Below, piece after piece: positions 10,091 through 20,019 of a stretch of DNA of 61,832 nucleotides; positions within the stretch are counted from its first letter, which is position 1, and every line of letters begins with the position of its first letter. A program made the position numbers and the translations under genes. The DNA is from Bacteroidota bacterium (GTDB lineage: Bacteria > Bacteroidota > Ignavibacteria > Ignavibacteriales > Melioribacteraceae). The notes under the pieces were generated by a model. That model was given only the letters and a program-made list of their open reading frames with translations, ran no database searches and was not told where the DNA came from. Where the stretch lies: positions 1 through 61,832 of the forward strand of contig JAHISP010000069.1 of the NCBI GenBank assembly GCA_018818165.1. The letters are read 5' to 3'.

Positions 10091-10693
10091 TTGAAAGCTA
10101 TAATTGGGCTTGGAAATCCAGGTAATAGATATATTAATACTCGGCATAATATCGGATTTATGATTTTGGATTCCTTTGCAAATAAACATAACTTAAGTTT
10201 TTCACCTGACAAAGGGGAATACTATTCAGTGGGAAGTTCTTTAGATACTTCCCATTTTTTTTTGTATAAACCAACCACTTTTATGAATTTGAGTGGAAAA
10301 GCAGTTTCACATATTATTGAAACAAAAAATATACAACTAGAGAATTTATTAATTATTGCAGATGATATAAACCTTCCAACTGGCAGTATTCGTTTTAGAG
10401 AAGCTGGTGGTGATGGTGGGCACAATGGACTTAGTTCCATAATTTATTCGTTAGAGACCAATAGATTCAATAGAATAAGATTTGGCGTTGGCAATGATTT
10501 TAGTAATGGACAAATGCCAAATTATGTTTTAGATAAATTCTATGAAAAAGAAAAAGAAATAATTAGATTAGCAGTCGGATTTTCTGTGGAACTAGTTGAA
10601 AAATTTATTATTGGTGACAAAAAAGAAATGATGAATTTTTATAGTAAAGAATTTAACAATATTCAAAGTAAGATAAATATAGTTGGTAAATAG
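10091..10693 (+). CDS. pth: Peptidyl-tRNA hydrolase (TTG start)
   Basis: The 200-residue enzyme releases tRNA from prematurely dropped peptidyl-tRNA. It carries the conserved N-terminus [10 protein letters not shown], the catalytic-His segment TRHNIGF, and the [19 protein letters not shown] segment with the HNGL motif. The start is TTG at 10091: it gives exactly the N-terminus expected for the family, no nearby ATG does, and a GAGGA element lies about 12 bases upstream inside the end of rplY. It is 8 bp after rplY. Its stop precedes the hppA start by only about 10 bp, so cotranscription with the pyrophosphatase gene is plausible. Confidence 0.95.
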   Translation: MKAIIGLGNPGNRYINTRHNIGFMILDSFANKHNLSFSPDKGEYYSVGSSLDTSHFFLYKPTTFMNLSGKAVSHIIETKNIQLENLLIIADDINLPTGSIRFREAGGDGGHNGLSSIIYSLETNRFNRIRFGVGNDFSNGQMPNYVLDKFYEKEKEIIRLAVGFSVELVEKFIIGDKKEMMNFYSKEFNNIQSKINIVGK

Positions 10694-10703
10694 GAGTACT
10701 ATC

Positions 10704-12770
10704 ATGGCAAACATTATTTACATTATTCCAATATTTGGCTTAATTGCATTAATCTATTCATTTATCAAAAGCCGTTGGATTTCAAAGCAAAGCACAGGCA
10801 CAGAAAAAATGACAACAATAGCAAAACATATACAAGATGGAGCTATTGCATTTTTGAAAACTGAGTATCGAGTTCTTTCATTTTTTGTGATTACTGTCGC
10901 AATTTTGCTAGGTTTTTCAAATTCTGGCAGAGATGATTCATCTTCGCTAATTGCCTTATCTTTTATTATTGGAGCTACAGCATCTGCTCTTGCAGGGTTT
11001 TTAGGCATGATGGCTGCAACAAAAGCAAACGTTAGAACAACACAAGCAGCCCGCACTGGTTTAGCCCCTGCATTAAAAATTGCATTTGCTGGTGGTTCAA
11101 TAATGGGAATGAATGTAGTTGGTCTTGGTGTTTTAGGGCTCAGTTTACTTTTTATAATATACTCTAATCTTGATTGGAACCTTATAAAAATTATTAATGT
11201 TTTATCTGGCTTTTCACTTGGTGCTTCATCAATTGCCCTTTTTGCAAGAGTTGGCGGTGGTATTTATACAAAAGCTGCAGATGTAGGTGCTGACTTGGCT
11301 GGAAAAATTTATGAGGGAATTCCAGAAGATGATCCTAGAAACCCAGCTACCATAGCAGATAATGTAGGTGATAATGTTGGTGACGTTGCTGGAATGGGAG
11401 CTGATTTGTTTGAATCTTATATTGGTTCAATAATAGGAACAATGGTTCTGGGAGCAGTTTTCACAACTGTTTTTGATAAAGAACACCAACTATCTGCAGT
11501 TTTACTTCCCTTAATTCTTGCTGCAGTTGGAATTGCAGTTTCAATTTTAGGAACTTTCTTTGTAAACGTTAAAGAAGGTGGTAATCCGCAGAGAGCACTT
11601 AATACTGGGGAGTTTGGCGCAAGTGGAGTTATGGTTATTGCTGCATATTTTATAATAAAATATTTTTTACCTGAATCATGGATTTATAATGATTTTGAAT
11701 ATACAAGTAATGGTGTCTTTATTGCTACGATAATAGGTGTGGCTTCTGGAACAATAATTGGGTTAGTAACCGAGTATTATACTGGAACTGATTTCAAGCC
11801 TGTTCATCAAATTGCTAGCCAATCAATTACCGGCTCTGCAACAAATATTATTTCTGGGCTTGGTGTTGGAATGATGTCTACAGCCATTCCTATTCTAGTA
11901 ATTGCTTTTGCAATTATTGGCGCCCACGAATTTGCTAATCTTTATGGAATTGCAATTGCTGCATTTGGAATGCTATCAACAACTGGAATTCAACTAGCGG
12001 TTGACGCATATGGCCCTATATCTGATAATGCTGGTGGAATTGCAGAAATGGCTGAACTTCCAAAAGAGGTGCGCGAAAGAACTGATAAATTAGATGCTGT
12101 TGGAAATACAACTGCAGCAATTGGTAAAGGATTTGCAATCGGGTCAGCTGCTTTAACTGCATTGGCTCTTTTTTCAGCATTTATGATTCAAGCAGAAATT
12201 GCTGTTATTGATTTAGCAAAACCTGTAATTATGGGAGGATTATTAATAGGGGCTATGCTTCCTTTTGTTTTTTCGGCTCTATCGATGAATGCGGTTGGAC
12301 GTGCTGCAAAGGAAATGATTATTGAAGTTGGACGTCAATTTAGAGAAATTAAAGGTTTACGCGAAGGTACAGCAGAAGCTGAATATTCCAAATGTGTTGA
12401 AATTTCAACAAAAGCTGCAATTAGAGAAATGATTCTTCCTGGTTTAATGGCTGTTACTGTTCCTGTTGTTATTGGTTTTATTAGTAAAGAAATGCTTGCT
12501 GGACTTTTATCTGGTGTTACTGCTAGTGGTGTGCTAATGGCAATTTTCCAATCAAATGCTGGTGGTGCATGGGATAATGCAAAAAAATTAATTGAAAGTG
12601 GTTTTAAAAGTGATGGTTTTACATATTCAAAAGGATCTGATGCGCATAAAGCAGCTGTTGTTGGTGATACTGTTGGTGATCCTTTCAAAGATACTTCAGG
12701 ACCATCACTTAATATTTTGATTAAGTTAATGGCAGTAGTTTCTCTTGTTATTGCACCACTCATTAAATAG
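10704..12770 (+). CDS. hppA: Membrane-bound, ion-translocating pyrophosphatase (K+-dependent type)
   Basis: A protein of about 688 residues and many membrane helices that couples PPi hydrolysis to H+ and/or Na+ pumping. The substrate site is clear: [19 protein letters not shown] followed by [22 protein letters not shown] near residue 200, and a second Asp-rich loop near the C-terminus ([17 protein letters not shown]). The segment [10 protein letters not shown] has Ala where K+-independent enzymes carry Lys, which marks the K+-dependent subfamily. The sequence does not settle whether Na+ or H+ is moved. I place the start at the ATG at 10704, behind a GGAG site 8 bases upstream, not at the in-frame upstream TTG. 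It follows pth closely. Confidence 0.95.
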   Translation: MANIIYIIPIFGLIALIYSFIKSRWISKQSTGTEKMTTIAKHIQDGAIAFLKTEYRVLSFFVITVAILLGFSNSGRDDSSSLIALSFIIGATASALAGFLGMMAATKANVRTTQAARTGLAPALKIAFAGGSIMGMNVVGLGVLGLSLLFIIYSNLDWNLIKIINVLSGFSLGASSIALFARVGGGIYTKAADVGADLAGKIYEGIPEDDPRNPATIADNVGDNVGDVAGMGADLFESYIGSIIGTMVLGAVFTTVFDKEHQLSAVLLPLILAAVGIAVSILGTFFVNVKEGGNPQRALNTGEFGASGVMVIAAYFIIKYFLPESWIYNDFEYTSNGVFIATIIGVASGTIIGLVTEYYTGTDFKPVHQIASQSITGSATNIISGLGVGMMSTAIPILVIAFAIIGAHEFANLYGIAIAAFGMLSTTGIQLAVDAYGPISDNAGGIAEMAELPKEVRERTDKLDAVGNTTAAIGKGFAIGSAALTALALFSAFMIQAEIAVIDLAKPVIMGGLLIGAMLPFVFSALSMNAVGRAAKEMIIEVGRQFREIKGLREGTAEAEYSKCVEISTKAAIREMILPGLMAVTVPVVIGFISKEMLAGLLSGVTASGVLMAIFQSNAGGAWDNAKKLIESGFKSDGFTYSKGSDAHKAAVVGDTVGDPFKDTSGPSLNILIKLMAVVSLVIAPLIK

Positions 12771-12805
12771 TATTATATTTGTAAGTTATATTTTTTATTA
12801 ACCCT

Positions 12806-12836
12806 GCTTTCCATTAAAAATAAAAAAATGGAAGGC
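12806..12836 (+). promoter_or_regulatory. Leader hairpin before rpsF
   Basis: Arms GCTTTCCATT (12806-12815) and AATGGAAGGC (12827-12836) pair with one G-U. No U-tract follows, so it is a poor terminator for hppA. It lies 26 bases upstream of the rpsF start and close to a strong GGGAGGTGA ribosome-binding site. S6/S18 operons are often autoregulated through leader RNA; I could not see the diagnostic CCG loop, so a regulatory role is only a suggestion. Confidence 0.35.
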
Positions 12837-12862
12837 CTTAGACCAAAGGGAGGTGAGCCATA

Positions 12863-13324
12863 ATGAAAACAAATCATTATGAGAGTGTTGTTATTCTAAA
12901 TGCCACACTCGAAGACCAACAGATTGATGCAATCTTAACTTCTATTGAAGAACAAATGTCTGCAAATGGTGTTGAAATGATCGACATCGACAAATGGGGA
13001 CGCAAACGTTTAGCATATCCAATTCAAAAAGGCAAAAGTGGATACTATGTTATCTACCATTTTACTTCACCAAGAGAATACATTACTAAATTTGAAAGAA
13101 CTTTAAGACTTGATGAAAATGTTATTAGATTCCTTACAATTAAAATGGAATTAAAAGACATAGAATATCTTGAAAAAAGAAAATCTGAAATTAAGGAAGA
13201 AGCTGCTGAAGCTGAAGTTTTAGAAACAAAAGCTTTAGAAGCCAAAGTTCTTGAAACTGAAGTAGAAGATACTTTTGATGAAGTTATTGATGAAATAGAA
13301 ACAAATGATGACATTGCTGAATAA
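12863..13324 (+). CDS. rpsF: Small ribosomal subunit protein S6
   Basis: A 153-residue protein whose first ~100 residues are S6: the N-terminus has the YESVVILNATLEDQQID pattern, and DIDKWGRKRLAYPIQK and LRLDENVIRFLTIKME follow. Residues from ~115 onward form a Glu/Ala/Leu/Val-rich acidic extension with an internal quasi-repeat (VLETKALEAKVLETEV), longer than in E. coli but the kind of tail S6 often has. It partners S18 on the 30S platform, and rpsR lies two genes downstream. A near-perfect Shine-Dalgarno sequence (GGGAGGTGA) precedes the ATG. Confidence 0.97.
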   Translation: MKTNHYESVVILNATLEDQQIDAILTSIEEQMSANGVEMIDIDKWGRKRLAYPIQKGKSGYYVIYHFTSPREYITKFERTLRLDENVIRFLTIKMELKDIEYLEKRKSEIKEEAAEAEVLETKALEAKVLETEVEDTFDEVIDEIETNDDIAE

Positions 13325-13351
13325 GATGCGTTATGTTAGGGAGAACAAATA

Positions 13352-13819
13352 ATGGCTGAATTTAAAATGCCAGAAATTAATAGTGTTGTTATTGCAGGTA
13401 ATTTAACTAAAGATCCTACTATTAGAGAAACATCTAATAATACTCCAGTTGTTAATTTTCATGTGGCTGTTAATAGACGCTATAAAGATAGTAACAACCA
13501 ATCGCAAGAAGATGTTTGCTATGTTGGGGTTGTTGCTTGGAATAAACTGGCTGAAAGCTGTAAAAATCGCCTTAAAAAAGGAAACGCAGTTTTAATAGAT
13601 GGCGAATTACAAAGCCGAACATTTAAAACTGAAGATAATAAAAGTAGAACTATCGTTGAAATTAAAGCTAAAAGAATTCAATTTTTAAATAAGCTTTCTC
13701 AAAACAATAATAATGGAAATGGGAAAGATTCTTTTTTTGAAGATAGTATGGAAATTGAAGATAGTTCATTCGATAAATTCTTAACTGATGAGGAGTCAAA
13801 CCTCATAAATGAAGATTAA
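13352..13819 (+). CDS. ssb: Single-stranded DNA-binding protein
   Basis: A 155-residue protein with the N-terminal OB fold of SSB (residues ~8-112: NSVVIAGNLTKDPTIRET, VNFHVAVNRRYKD, VDGEL-like IDGELQSRTFKT) and a short Asn/Asp/Glu-rich tail. It coats single-stranded DNA in replication and repair. It sits between rpsF and rpsR as in most bacteria and is preceded by an AGGGAGA ribosome-binding site. The C-terminus reads ESNLINED and lacks the usual terminal Asp-rich tip ending in Pro-Phe that recruits partner proteins; the stop codon is in frame and no frameshift is evident. Confidence 0.95.
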   Translation: MAEFKMPEINSVVIAGNLTKDPTIRETSNNTPVVNFHVAVNRRYKDSNNQSQEDVCYVGVVAWNKLAESCKNRLKKGNAVLIDGELQSRTFKTEDNKSRTIVEIKAKRIQFLNKLSQNNNNGNGKDSFFEDSMEIEDSSFDKFLTDEESNLINED

Positions 13820-13841
13820 TAAGTTTGAGGATATTTAAACA

Positions 13842-14060
13842 ATGAGAACAACAAATACTAAAAAAGCAAAGAGAGTAATCACTGAGTACATTGATTACAA
13901 AGATGCAAAACAATTACAAAAATTTATAAATGATCAAGGTAAAATTATTCCAAAAAGAGTTACCGGGTTAAGTGCAAAACAGCACCGAGAACTAGTTAGG
14001 GCTATTAAACGTGCGCGTCAAATAGCGGTTATGCCTTTTATTTCAGAAGCTGTTAAATAG
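13842..14060 (+). CDS. rpsR: Small ribosomal subunit protein S18
   Basis: The 72-residue protein has the S18 core: [32 protein letters not shown] and [17 protein letters not shown]. This is the normal length for the short form; the N-terminal zinc-binding cysteines found in some S18 proteins are absent. It binds S6 on the 30S subunit. It lies 22 bp after ssb and 10 bp before rplI in the conserved ribosomal operon. Confidence 0.97.
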   Translation: MRTTNTKKAKRVITEYIDYKDAKQLQKFINDQGKIIPKRVTGLSAKQHRELVRAIKRARQIAVMPFISEAVK

Positions 14061-14070
14061 GAGAGAAGAG

Positions 14071-14514
14071 ATGAAAGTTATATTAAGAAAAAATTTCAAC
14101 CAACTAGGTCAAATTGGTGATTTAGTAAATGTTAAAGACGGTTTTGCAAGAAACTTTCTTTTTCCACGTCATATTGCCCTAATTGCTAATCCTAGCAATT
14201 TAAGAGCATTAGAAGAAGAAAAGAAACAAGCTTCTTCAAAAGAAGCTAAAATTTTAGATTTAGCCAACAAATTAAGTGCTGAATTAGAAAAAGTTTCTGT
14301 TACAATTCCAGTTACTGTAGGTGAAGATGAAAAACTTTTTGGTTCTGTTACTACCAAAATGATTTCTGAAGCTCTTAAAGAAAAGGGTTATGATATTGAC
14401 CATCGCAAGATTGATATTGAAGAACCAATTAAAGCACTTGGAATTTATGATGTAAAAATTAAAGTTCATGCCGACGTTACAGCTTCAGTTAAAACTTGGG
14501 TTGTTCGCGACTAA
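14071..14514 (+). CDS. rplI: Large ribosomal subunit protein L9
   Basis: A 147-residue L9 protein with the N-terminal signature MKVILRKNFNQLGQIGDLVNVKDGFARNFLFP (trimmed here to its key parts: MKVIL, GDLV, GFARNFL). A long connecting helix (residues ~40-80) and the C-terminal domain (DEKLFGSVTTKMISEAL) follow. It binds 23S rRNA at the L1 stalk base. It is preceded by GGAGAG and is the last gene of the rpsF operon, with a terminator 10 bp downstream. Confidence 0.97.
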   Translation: MKVILRKNFNQLGQIGDLVNVKDGFARNFLFPRHIALIANPSNLRALEEEKKQASSKEAKILDLANKLSAELEKVSVTIPVTVGEDEKLFGSVTTKMISEALKEKGYDIDHRKIDIEEPIKALGIYDVKIKVHADVTASVKTWVVRD

Positions 14515-14523
14515 TTTTTAATA

Positions 14524-14557
14524 AACAAAAAAGATCATTCTTGTGGTCTTTTTTGTT
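14524..14557 (+). terminator. Intrinsic terminator after rplI
   Basis: The arms AACAAAAAAGATCA and TGGTCTTTTTTGTT pair fully (one G-U), around a short loop. The 3' arm contains a run of six T. It ends the rpsF-ssb-rpsR-rplI transcript before secD. Confidence 0.85.
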
Positions 14558-14591
14558 CAATTATTTTTGACAACTAAAACTAAGATGAATA

Positions 14592-16481
14592 ATGAAAGAA
14601 TTTAGATTTAGAATTTTATTGATTGTTGGAGTTTTGGCTTTCAGCGTTTACCTTCTCTTCCCTACCTTTGCTGATATTCAAAACACAAATAAAATCAAAA
14701 AGGAGCTCTCTCTCCTTACCGAGGATTTGCAAAAGTCAAATCCCACAATTTCAGAAGCAGAACTTAAAGATATGCTTTTGGTTAGAGAAGATAGTTTAAT
14801 GATTACTGACCCTTCTATTCGTGATAACAGAGAAAAACGGATGAAATTAGGTCTTGATTTACAAGGTGGTATGTATTTAGTTATGGAAGTTAATACTGCT
14901 AAGCTACTTGAAAAACTTGCAAAAGATACTGATGAAGAATTCAAAACTCTTTTAAGTGCTTCAGCAGCTGAAGCTCAGGTAACTGATGCAGATGTAGTGG
15001 AAATTCTTGCAGAAAAAATAACTACTTCTGGTAAGCGATTAAGCAGATATTTCGGCACAATACGAGAAGAAGACGCTGATATTATTGATAAACTTAAAGC
15101 TCAAGAATCTGATGCTGTTACCCGTGCAATTGAAATTATCAATAACAGAGTTAACCAATATGGTGTTTCTGAACCAAATATTCAAAAACAAGGTTCTCGT
15201 CGCATTATTGTTGAATTACCTGGTATTGCCAAAGAAGAAGAAGCAAAAAGACTTTTACAAGGAAGTGCATTATTGGAGTTTAAAATTGTAAAAGATGCAA
15301 GTTTTACATTTCCAATTATGAAAAGAATTGATGAAATTTTAGCTGCTGACTTTAAAGGTGAAACTGATTCTGTAATAGTAACTGACACGACAGATGCTAA
15401 GGATTTAACTTCTGAGCAATTTGCTAAAGAGCATCCATTTTTTTCAATTGCAGTTCTCGGTAATCAATCGCAAAGTGCCGACGCATATGTAAAAGAGAGT
15501 GATAAAAATCAAGTTATTGCATATCTTAGAAGACCTGAAGTTAAAAATGCAATTCCTGATAACGCAGAGTTTTTATTTGATGCAAAATCATTTACTTCAC
15601 AAGAAGGTGTTGAAATCTTTAAACTTTATCTTGTGAATAAAGAAGCTGAACTTACTGGTGGAGTAATTGTTGATGCAAATGCAAACATTGATCCACAAAC
15701 CACTGAGCCAATTGTTAATATGCAAATGAATACCGAAGGTGGAAGAGAATGGGCAAGAATAACAGGCTCAAATATAGATAAAAGATGTGCAATTGTTCTT
15801 GATAATGCTGTTTATTCTGCACCTGTGATACTAGGTAAAATACCTGGTGGAAGTTCTAGAATTACTGGTATGGCAGATATGAACGAAGCTAAACTTTTAC
15901 AAATTGTGCTAAAAGCTGGTGCCCTTCCTGCTCCTGTTGATATTATTGAAGAAAGAACTGTTGGACCATCATTAGGTCAAGATTCCATAAACAAAGGCTT
16001 TAATTCAACTATGATTGGATTTTTCTTAGTAGCAATCTTCATGATTCTCTACTATAAAAAATCTGGTGTAATTTCTGACTTAGCTCTTTTCTCTACTGTT
16101 ATTATGATTATGGGAATTCTTGCTGGATTTCACGCAACACTTACCTTGCCTGGTATTGCTGGTATTATTCTAACAATTGGTATGGCAGTTGATGCAAACG
16201 TACTTATTTTTGAACGTATTAGAGAAGAATTACTTACTGGCAAAACTCAAAAAGCTGCTGTTGATAGTGGATTTGCGAACTCTTATTCAGCAATTTTGGA
16301 TTCGAACATAACAACATTCTTTACCGGTGTAATTCTTTACCAATTTGGTAGTGGCCCTATTCAAGGTTTTGCTTTAACACTTATGATTGGTATCGTTGCA
16401 AGTTTATTCAGTGCTTTTGTTGTAACCAGAGTTATTTTTGATATTTTGGTTGCTAAAGGCAACAAAATAAATATAGGTTAA
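14592..16481 (+). CDS. secD: Protein translocase subunit SecD
   Basis: A 629-residue membrane protein that works with SecF and YajC to drive late steps of Sec export using the proton gradient. It has one N-terminal membrane helix and the LGLDLQGGMYLVMEV motif near residue 90. A large periplasmic region carries NNRVNQYGVSEPNIQKQG near residue 190. Five C-terminal helices include IGMAVDANVLIFERIREEL (D and R of the conserved D-D-R motif) near residue 535. Length is typical. It sits 20 bp before secF. Confidence 0.97.
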   Translation: MKEFRFRILLIVGVLAFSVYLLFPTFADIQNTNKIKKELSLLTEDLQKSNPTISEAELKDMLLVREDSLMITDPSIRDNREKRMKLGLDLQGGMYLVMEVNTAKLLEKLAKDTDEEFKTLLSASAAEAQVTDADVVEILAEKITTSGKRLSRYFGTIREEDADIIDKLKAQESDAVTRAIEIINNRVNQYGVSEPNIQKQGSRRIIVELPGIAKEEEAKRLLQGSALLEFKIVKDASFTFPIMKRIDEILAADFKGETDSVIVTDTTDAKDLTSEQFAKEHPFFSIAVLGNQSQSADAYVKESDKNQVIAYLRRPEVKNAIPDNAEFLFDAKSFTSQEGVEIFKLYLVNKEAELTGGVIVDANANIDPQTTEPIVNMQMNTEGGREWARITGSNIDKRCAIVLDNAVYSAPVILGKIPGGSSRITGMADMNEAKLLQIVLKAGALPAPVDIIEERTVGPSLGQDSINKGFNSTMIGFFLVAIFMILYYKKSGVISDLALFSTVIMIMGILAGFHATLTLPGIAGIILTIGMAVDANVLIFERIREELLTGKTQKAAVDSGFANSYSAILDSNITTFFTGVILYQFGSGPIQGFALTLMIGIVASLFSAFVVTRVIFDILVAKGNKINIG

Positions 16482-16501
16482 TTAAAGGAGTAAATTAAAA
16501 A

Positions 16502-17629
16502 ATGAAAGTTTTTGAAAACATAAATATTGATTTTATCTCTAAAAGAAAAGTTGCCTATATTGTTTCAGGTACATTAATTATTTTAGGGTTACTAAGTCTT
16601 GCTTTCCGAGGTCTAGAATTTGGTATTGACTTTAAGGGTGGTACAGACATTGCGTTAAAATTTGATGATGCAATAAATATTTCACAAATAAGAGCTGAAT
16701 TGGAACAATTAGGTCTTGGTAATATTGAAGTAAAAACATTTGGTGGTGAAACTGGAATTTTACTTAGAACTGAATTACAGAGTGTTCCAACAGAAATATA
16801 TGGCGGTGTTATTACTGGAATTCAAAATTCCATTTTGCGTTATGAGCCAAATGCACAAATTTCCATTTCTGATTCAACCGATAATTCAGTAACTATTGGC
16901 TTTGCTGATATTCAAATTGCTAATAAAGTTGATTCAAAATTACAAAATGATGGATTTCAAACCAGTAGATTAGATGACAACAATGTAATTATTCGTGTTG
17001 GTATTGCTGATTGGATTGAAGGTGAACTTAGAAACAAAATGCCAGATAACCATTTTGTTGTACAAAAAGAAGATCATGTTGGTCCAAAAATTGGTAGCGA
17101 ACTTAAACAAGATTCGATAATTTCAGTTGTTCTAGCTTTGCTTGGAATACTAATTTACCTTGGATTTAGATTTAAATTCATTTTCGCACTAGGCGCTGTT
17201 GTTGCTCTATTTCACGATGTTCTTATAACACTAGGAGTATTTGCTTTGCTTCATGGAATAATTCCTGGCTTAAATCTTGAAATATCTATTAGTGTTGTTG
17301 CTGCATTCCTTACTCTTGTTGGATATTCCATTAACGATACTGTGGTTGTTTTTGATAGAATTAGGGAGAATATTAAAATTCATAAAACAGCTTCTTTACT
17401 TGATAATATAAATAATGCAATTAACATAACCATGCGTAGAACAATTATTACTAGTTTAACAACATTATTTGTTGTTGCTGTTCTTCTAATATTTGGTGGT
17501 GATGTACTTAGAGGTTTTGCTTTTGCACTAACTTTTGGAATTATTGTTGGTACTTATTCATCAATATTTGTTGCTAGCCCTTTTATTTACGAATATGTTC
17601 AACGTACTAAAAAGAATATTCAGTTTTAA
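16502..17629 (+). CDS. secF: Protein translocase subunit SecF
   Basis: A 375-residue partner of SecD. It has an N-terminal helix followed by GLEFGIDFKGGTDIALKF, a periplasmic P1-like domain (residues ~60-195), and a C-terminal block of five helices containing VGYSINDTVVVFDRIRENI near residue 280 and TSLTTLFVV. It is located in the inner membrane. A GGAG site lies upstream of the ATG. It is last in the secDF pair, with a strong terminator 28 bp beyond its stop. Confidence 0.97.
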   Translation: MKVFENINIDFISKRKVAYIVSGTLIILGLLSLAFRGLEFGIDFKGGTDIALKFDDAINISQIRAELEQLGLGNIEVKTFGGETGILLRTELQSVPTEIYGGVITGIQNSILRYEPNAQISISDSTDNSVTIGFADIQIANKVDSKLQNDGFQTSRLDDNNVIIRVGIADWIEGELRNKMPDNHFVVQKEDHVGPKIGSELKQDSIISVVLALLGILIYLGFRFKFIFALGAVVALFHDVLITLGVFALLHGIIPGLNLEISISVVAAFLTLVGYSINDTVVVFDRIRENIKIHKTASLLDNINNAINITMRRTIITSLTTLFVVAVLLIFGGDVLRGFAFALTFGIIVGTYSSIFVASPFIYEYVQRTKKNIQF

Positions 17630-17656
17630 TTTGTACAAAGAATATTTATTGATTTG

Positions 17657-17684
17657 AAAAGCCTTCCAATTGAAGGCTTTTTTT
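17657..17684. terminator. Bidirectional terminator between secF and maeB
   Basis: The stem AAAAGCCTTC/GAAGGCTTTT has a 4-5 base loop and is followed by seven T in all. The flanking A-run makes it work in both directions, which suits the convergent secF (+) and maeB (-) genes. Confidence 0.9.
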
Positions 17685-17734
17685 ATTTCAACAAACTGTT
17701 AATAATAGTAGCTCCATTTAACAAAATTATATTT

Positions 17735-19990
17735 TTATTTTCTTGCTACAATTGCAGTTGCATCTACTATGCATGCCGTTACTAAATGTACTACTTCTTC
17801 TACCGTTGCCCCATATGGAATAATATGCGCTGGCAAACGAGTTCCCATTAGCATTGGTCCTATTGGTATCGCTTCAGCCATATATTGCAACGAATGCATG
17901 GTAAGGTTACCTGATTGCAAATCTGGAAAGATTAAAACATTAGCGTCTGATTTTAATGATGTAAATGGGAAATAGCTTTCGCGCAATTTTGTATTTCGAG
18001 CAGCTGCAATCTGCATTTCTCCATCTAATTCTAATTCTGGGTAGCGGGATTTTACTATTTCTGTAGCTCTGCGCATTTTTATTGTATTTGGATGATCAAC
18101 ACTTCCAAAATTGGAAAACGAAAGCATTGCTATTTTTGGTTCAAAACCCATTGAACGACATTTCATTGCTGCAAGACTTGCAATCTCAGCAAGATCTTCT
18201 GCATCAGGATTAATATTTACAGCGCAATCAGCAAGTGATACTGCAGCTTTAGGCAGTAGAATAAGATAATAGCTTGAAACACGTCTTATTCCTGGAGCTG
18301 TTCCAATAACTTCTAAAATAGTGCGCAAACTTCTAACGTAATGAGTTGAACAACCAGCAATCATCATATCAGCGTGTCCTTTAGAAACCATCATTGAAGC
18401 AAAATAATCACGCTGCTTAAGATGCTGAACTGCCCTAACTCGCATTACCCCCCTTCTTTTGCGCATTGCAAAGTAATCGTCAACATATTCTTCAAAACAT
18501 GCACTTTTGGAGGGATCAATTATTGTAACACCTCCAAGATCTAGCCCAAGAATTTCAATTTCTTGACGAATTTCCTTTTCGTTACCCAGCAAGATTGGAT
18601 TAGCAATATTTTCATCAATTAAAACGCCAGCTGCACGCAAAATAGTTTCATTGCTTCCTTCAGAAAAGACTACTTTAAGTGGTTTTTGCTTTGCTCGCAT
18701 TATTAACGAACGCAAAATTTCTCGTCCAGTTCCAAGCCTAACTGCTAAATTTTCTTCGTATTCATCACTTGATATCATCATTGTGGCTACTCCATCCTTC
18801 TTTGCCTGCAGGGCAACAGCAGCTGATTCACGTACTAAAATTCGCGGATCAATAGCTTTAGGAAGTAAATATTCTTGACCAAAACTAAAGCGTTCCTTAC
18901 CATAGGCTTGTTCAACTTCCTCAACAACTTCTTCCCGTGCTAAATCGGCTAATGCTCGAGCAGCTGAAAGCATCATATTTTCTGTAATTGCTCCAGCCTG
19001 CACATCAAGTGCCCCTCGGAAAATATATGGAAAACTAAGAATATCCATAATCGCATTTGGATATTGATCTAAACCAGTTGCTACAATTATATCTTGTCTG
19101 CTTGATTTTGCTTCTTCATAGCCAATTTCTGGTTCAGGATTTGCTAAGGCAAAAACAATTGGATATCTGTTCATAGAACGCACCATTTCTAAACTTAAAA
19201 CTCCCCCAGCCGAAGCACCAACAAAAACATCCGCATCTTTCATTCCTTCAGCTAAAGTGAGAGCTTCCGATTGCCTTACAAATGGCTGCTGATAATCGTA
19301 CAAATCTTTTCGCTTTGGATGCAATAGACCTTTTTCGTCATACATAAGCAGATTATCTGGATTTATACCCAAACGCACAACGAGTCGGGCAAATCCAATA
19401 CCAACAGTGCCTGCTCCACAAACCACTAAACGAATTTCATCCAACTGTTTTTCCACTAAATCAAGAGCATTAATTAAGGCGGCAATTGCAACAACTGCTG
19501 TACTATATAAATTTTCATGAAATACTGGAATTTTGAGAGTTTCACTTAAACGGTCATAAATATATAATCCTTCCGGTGCTTTAATATCCTTTAAATTTAT
19601 TCCACCAAAGGTAGGTTCAAGCATTAAGACAGTTTCAATAAATTTTTCAGGATTATCGGTATTTAATTCAATATCAAATACATTAATATCCGCCAATCGT
19701 TTGAATAGTACAGCAATTCCCTCCTGCATAGGTTTGGCTGCCAAAGGACCAACGTTACCAAGACCTGGTATAGCAGTGCCATTAGTAATTACTCCCACCA
19801 AGTTTCCTTTGCCAGTATATTGAAATACTTCTGTAGCATTCTTTACAATTTCTTGTGAAGGATAAGATGCACCAGGTAAATATGCTAACCGCATTTCTCT
19901 TGGTGTTAGGCAAGCCTTTGTAGCTTTAACTTCAATTTTTCCAGCTTTTGGGCTTTTATGATATTTAAGTGAATCTTCTTTCTTAATCAT
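17735..19990 (-). CDS. maeB: NADP-type malic enzyme with phosphotransacetylase-like C-terminal domain
   Basis: A protein of about 751 residues. The N-terminal half is malic enzyme, decarboxylating malate to pyruvate with NAD(P) reduction: signatures are TNGTAIPGLGNVGPLAAKPM, the divalent metal/substrate segment DIELNT, and the dinucleotide-binding VVCGAGTVGIGFARL. The C-terminal half (from about residue 420) is the phosphotransacetylase-like domain of MaeB (AGCSTHYVRSLRTILEV and NFGSVDHPNT), thought to be regulatory. I place the start at the ATG at 19990 because GGGAGA lies 6 bases upstream; a more upstream ATG would add nine residues. It is 29 bp behind the large phosphotransferase-like gene and probably in the same operon, pointing to control of the malate/pyruvate/PEP node. 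Confidence 0.93.
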   Translation of the reverse strand: MIKKEDSLKYHKSPKAGKIEVKATKACLTPREMRLAYLPGASYPSQEIVKNATEVFQYTGKGNLVGVITNGTAIPGLGNVGPLAAKPMQEGIAVLFKRLADINVFDIELNTDNPEKFIETVLMLEPTFGGINLKDIKAPEGLYIYDRLSETLKIPVFHENLYSTAVVAIAALINALDLVEKQLDEIRLVVCGAGTVGIGFARLVVRLGINPDNLLMYDEKGLLHPKRKDLYDYQQPFVRQSEALTLAEGMKDADVFVGASAGGVLSLEMVRSMNRYPIVFALANPEPEIGYEEAKSSRQDIIVATGLDQYPNAIMDILSFPYIFRGALDVQAGAITENMMLSAARALADLAREEVVEEVEQAYGKERFSFGQEYLLPKAIDPRILVRESAAVALQAKKDGVATMMISSDEYEENLAVRLGTGREILRSLIMRAKQKPLKVVFSEGSNETILRAAGVLIDENIANPILLGNEKEIRQEIEILGLDLGGVTIIDPSKSACFEEYVDDYFAMRKRRGVMRVRAVQHLKQRDYFASMMVSKGHADMMIAGCSTHYVRSLRTILEVIGTAPGIRRVSSYYLILLPKAAVSLADCAVNINPDAEDLAEIASLAAMKCRSMGFEPKIAMLSFSNFGSVDHPNTIKMRRATEIVKSRYPELELDGEMQIAAARNTKLRESYFPFTSLKSDANVLIFPDLQSGNLTMHSLQYMAEAIPIGPMLMGTRLPAHIIPYGATVEEVVHLVTACIVDATAIVARK

Positions 19991-20019
19991 TATTTCTCCC
20001 GTTAAATTTATTTTCATAA

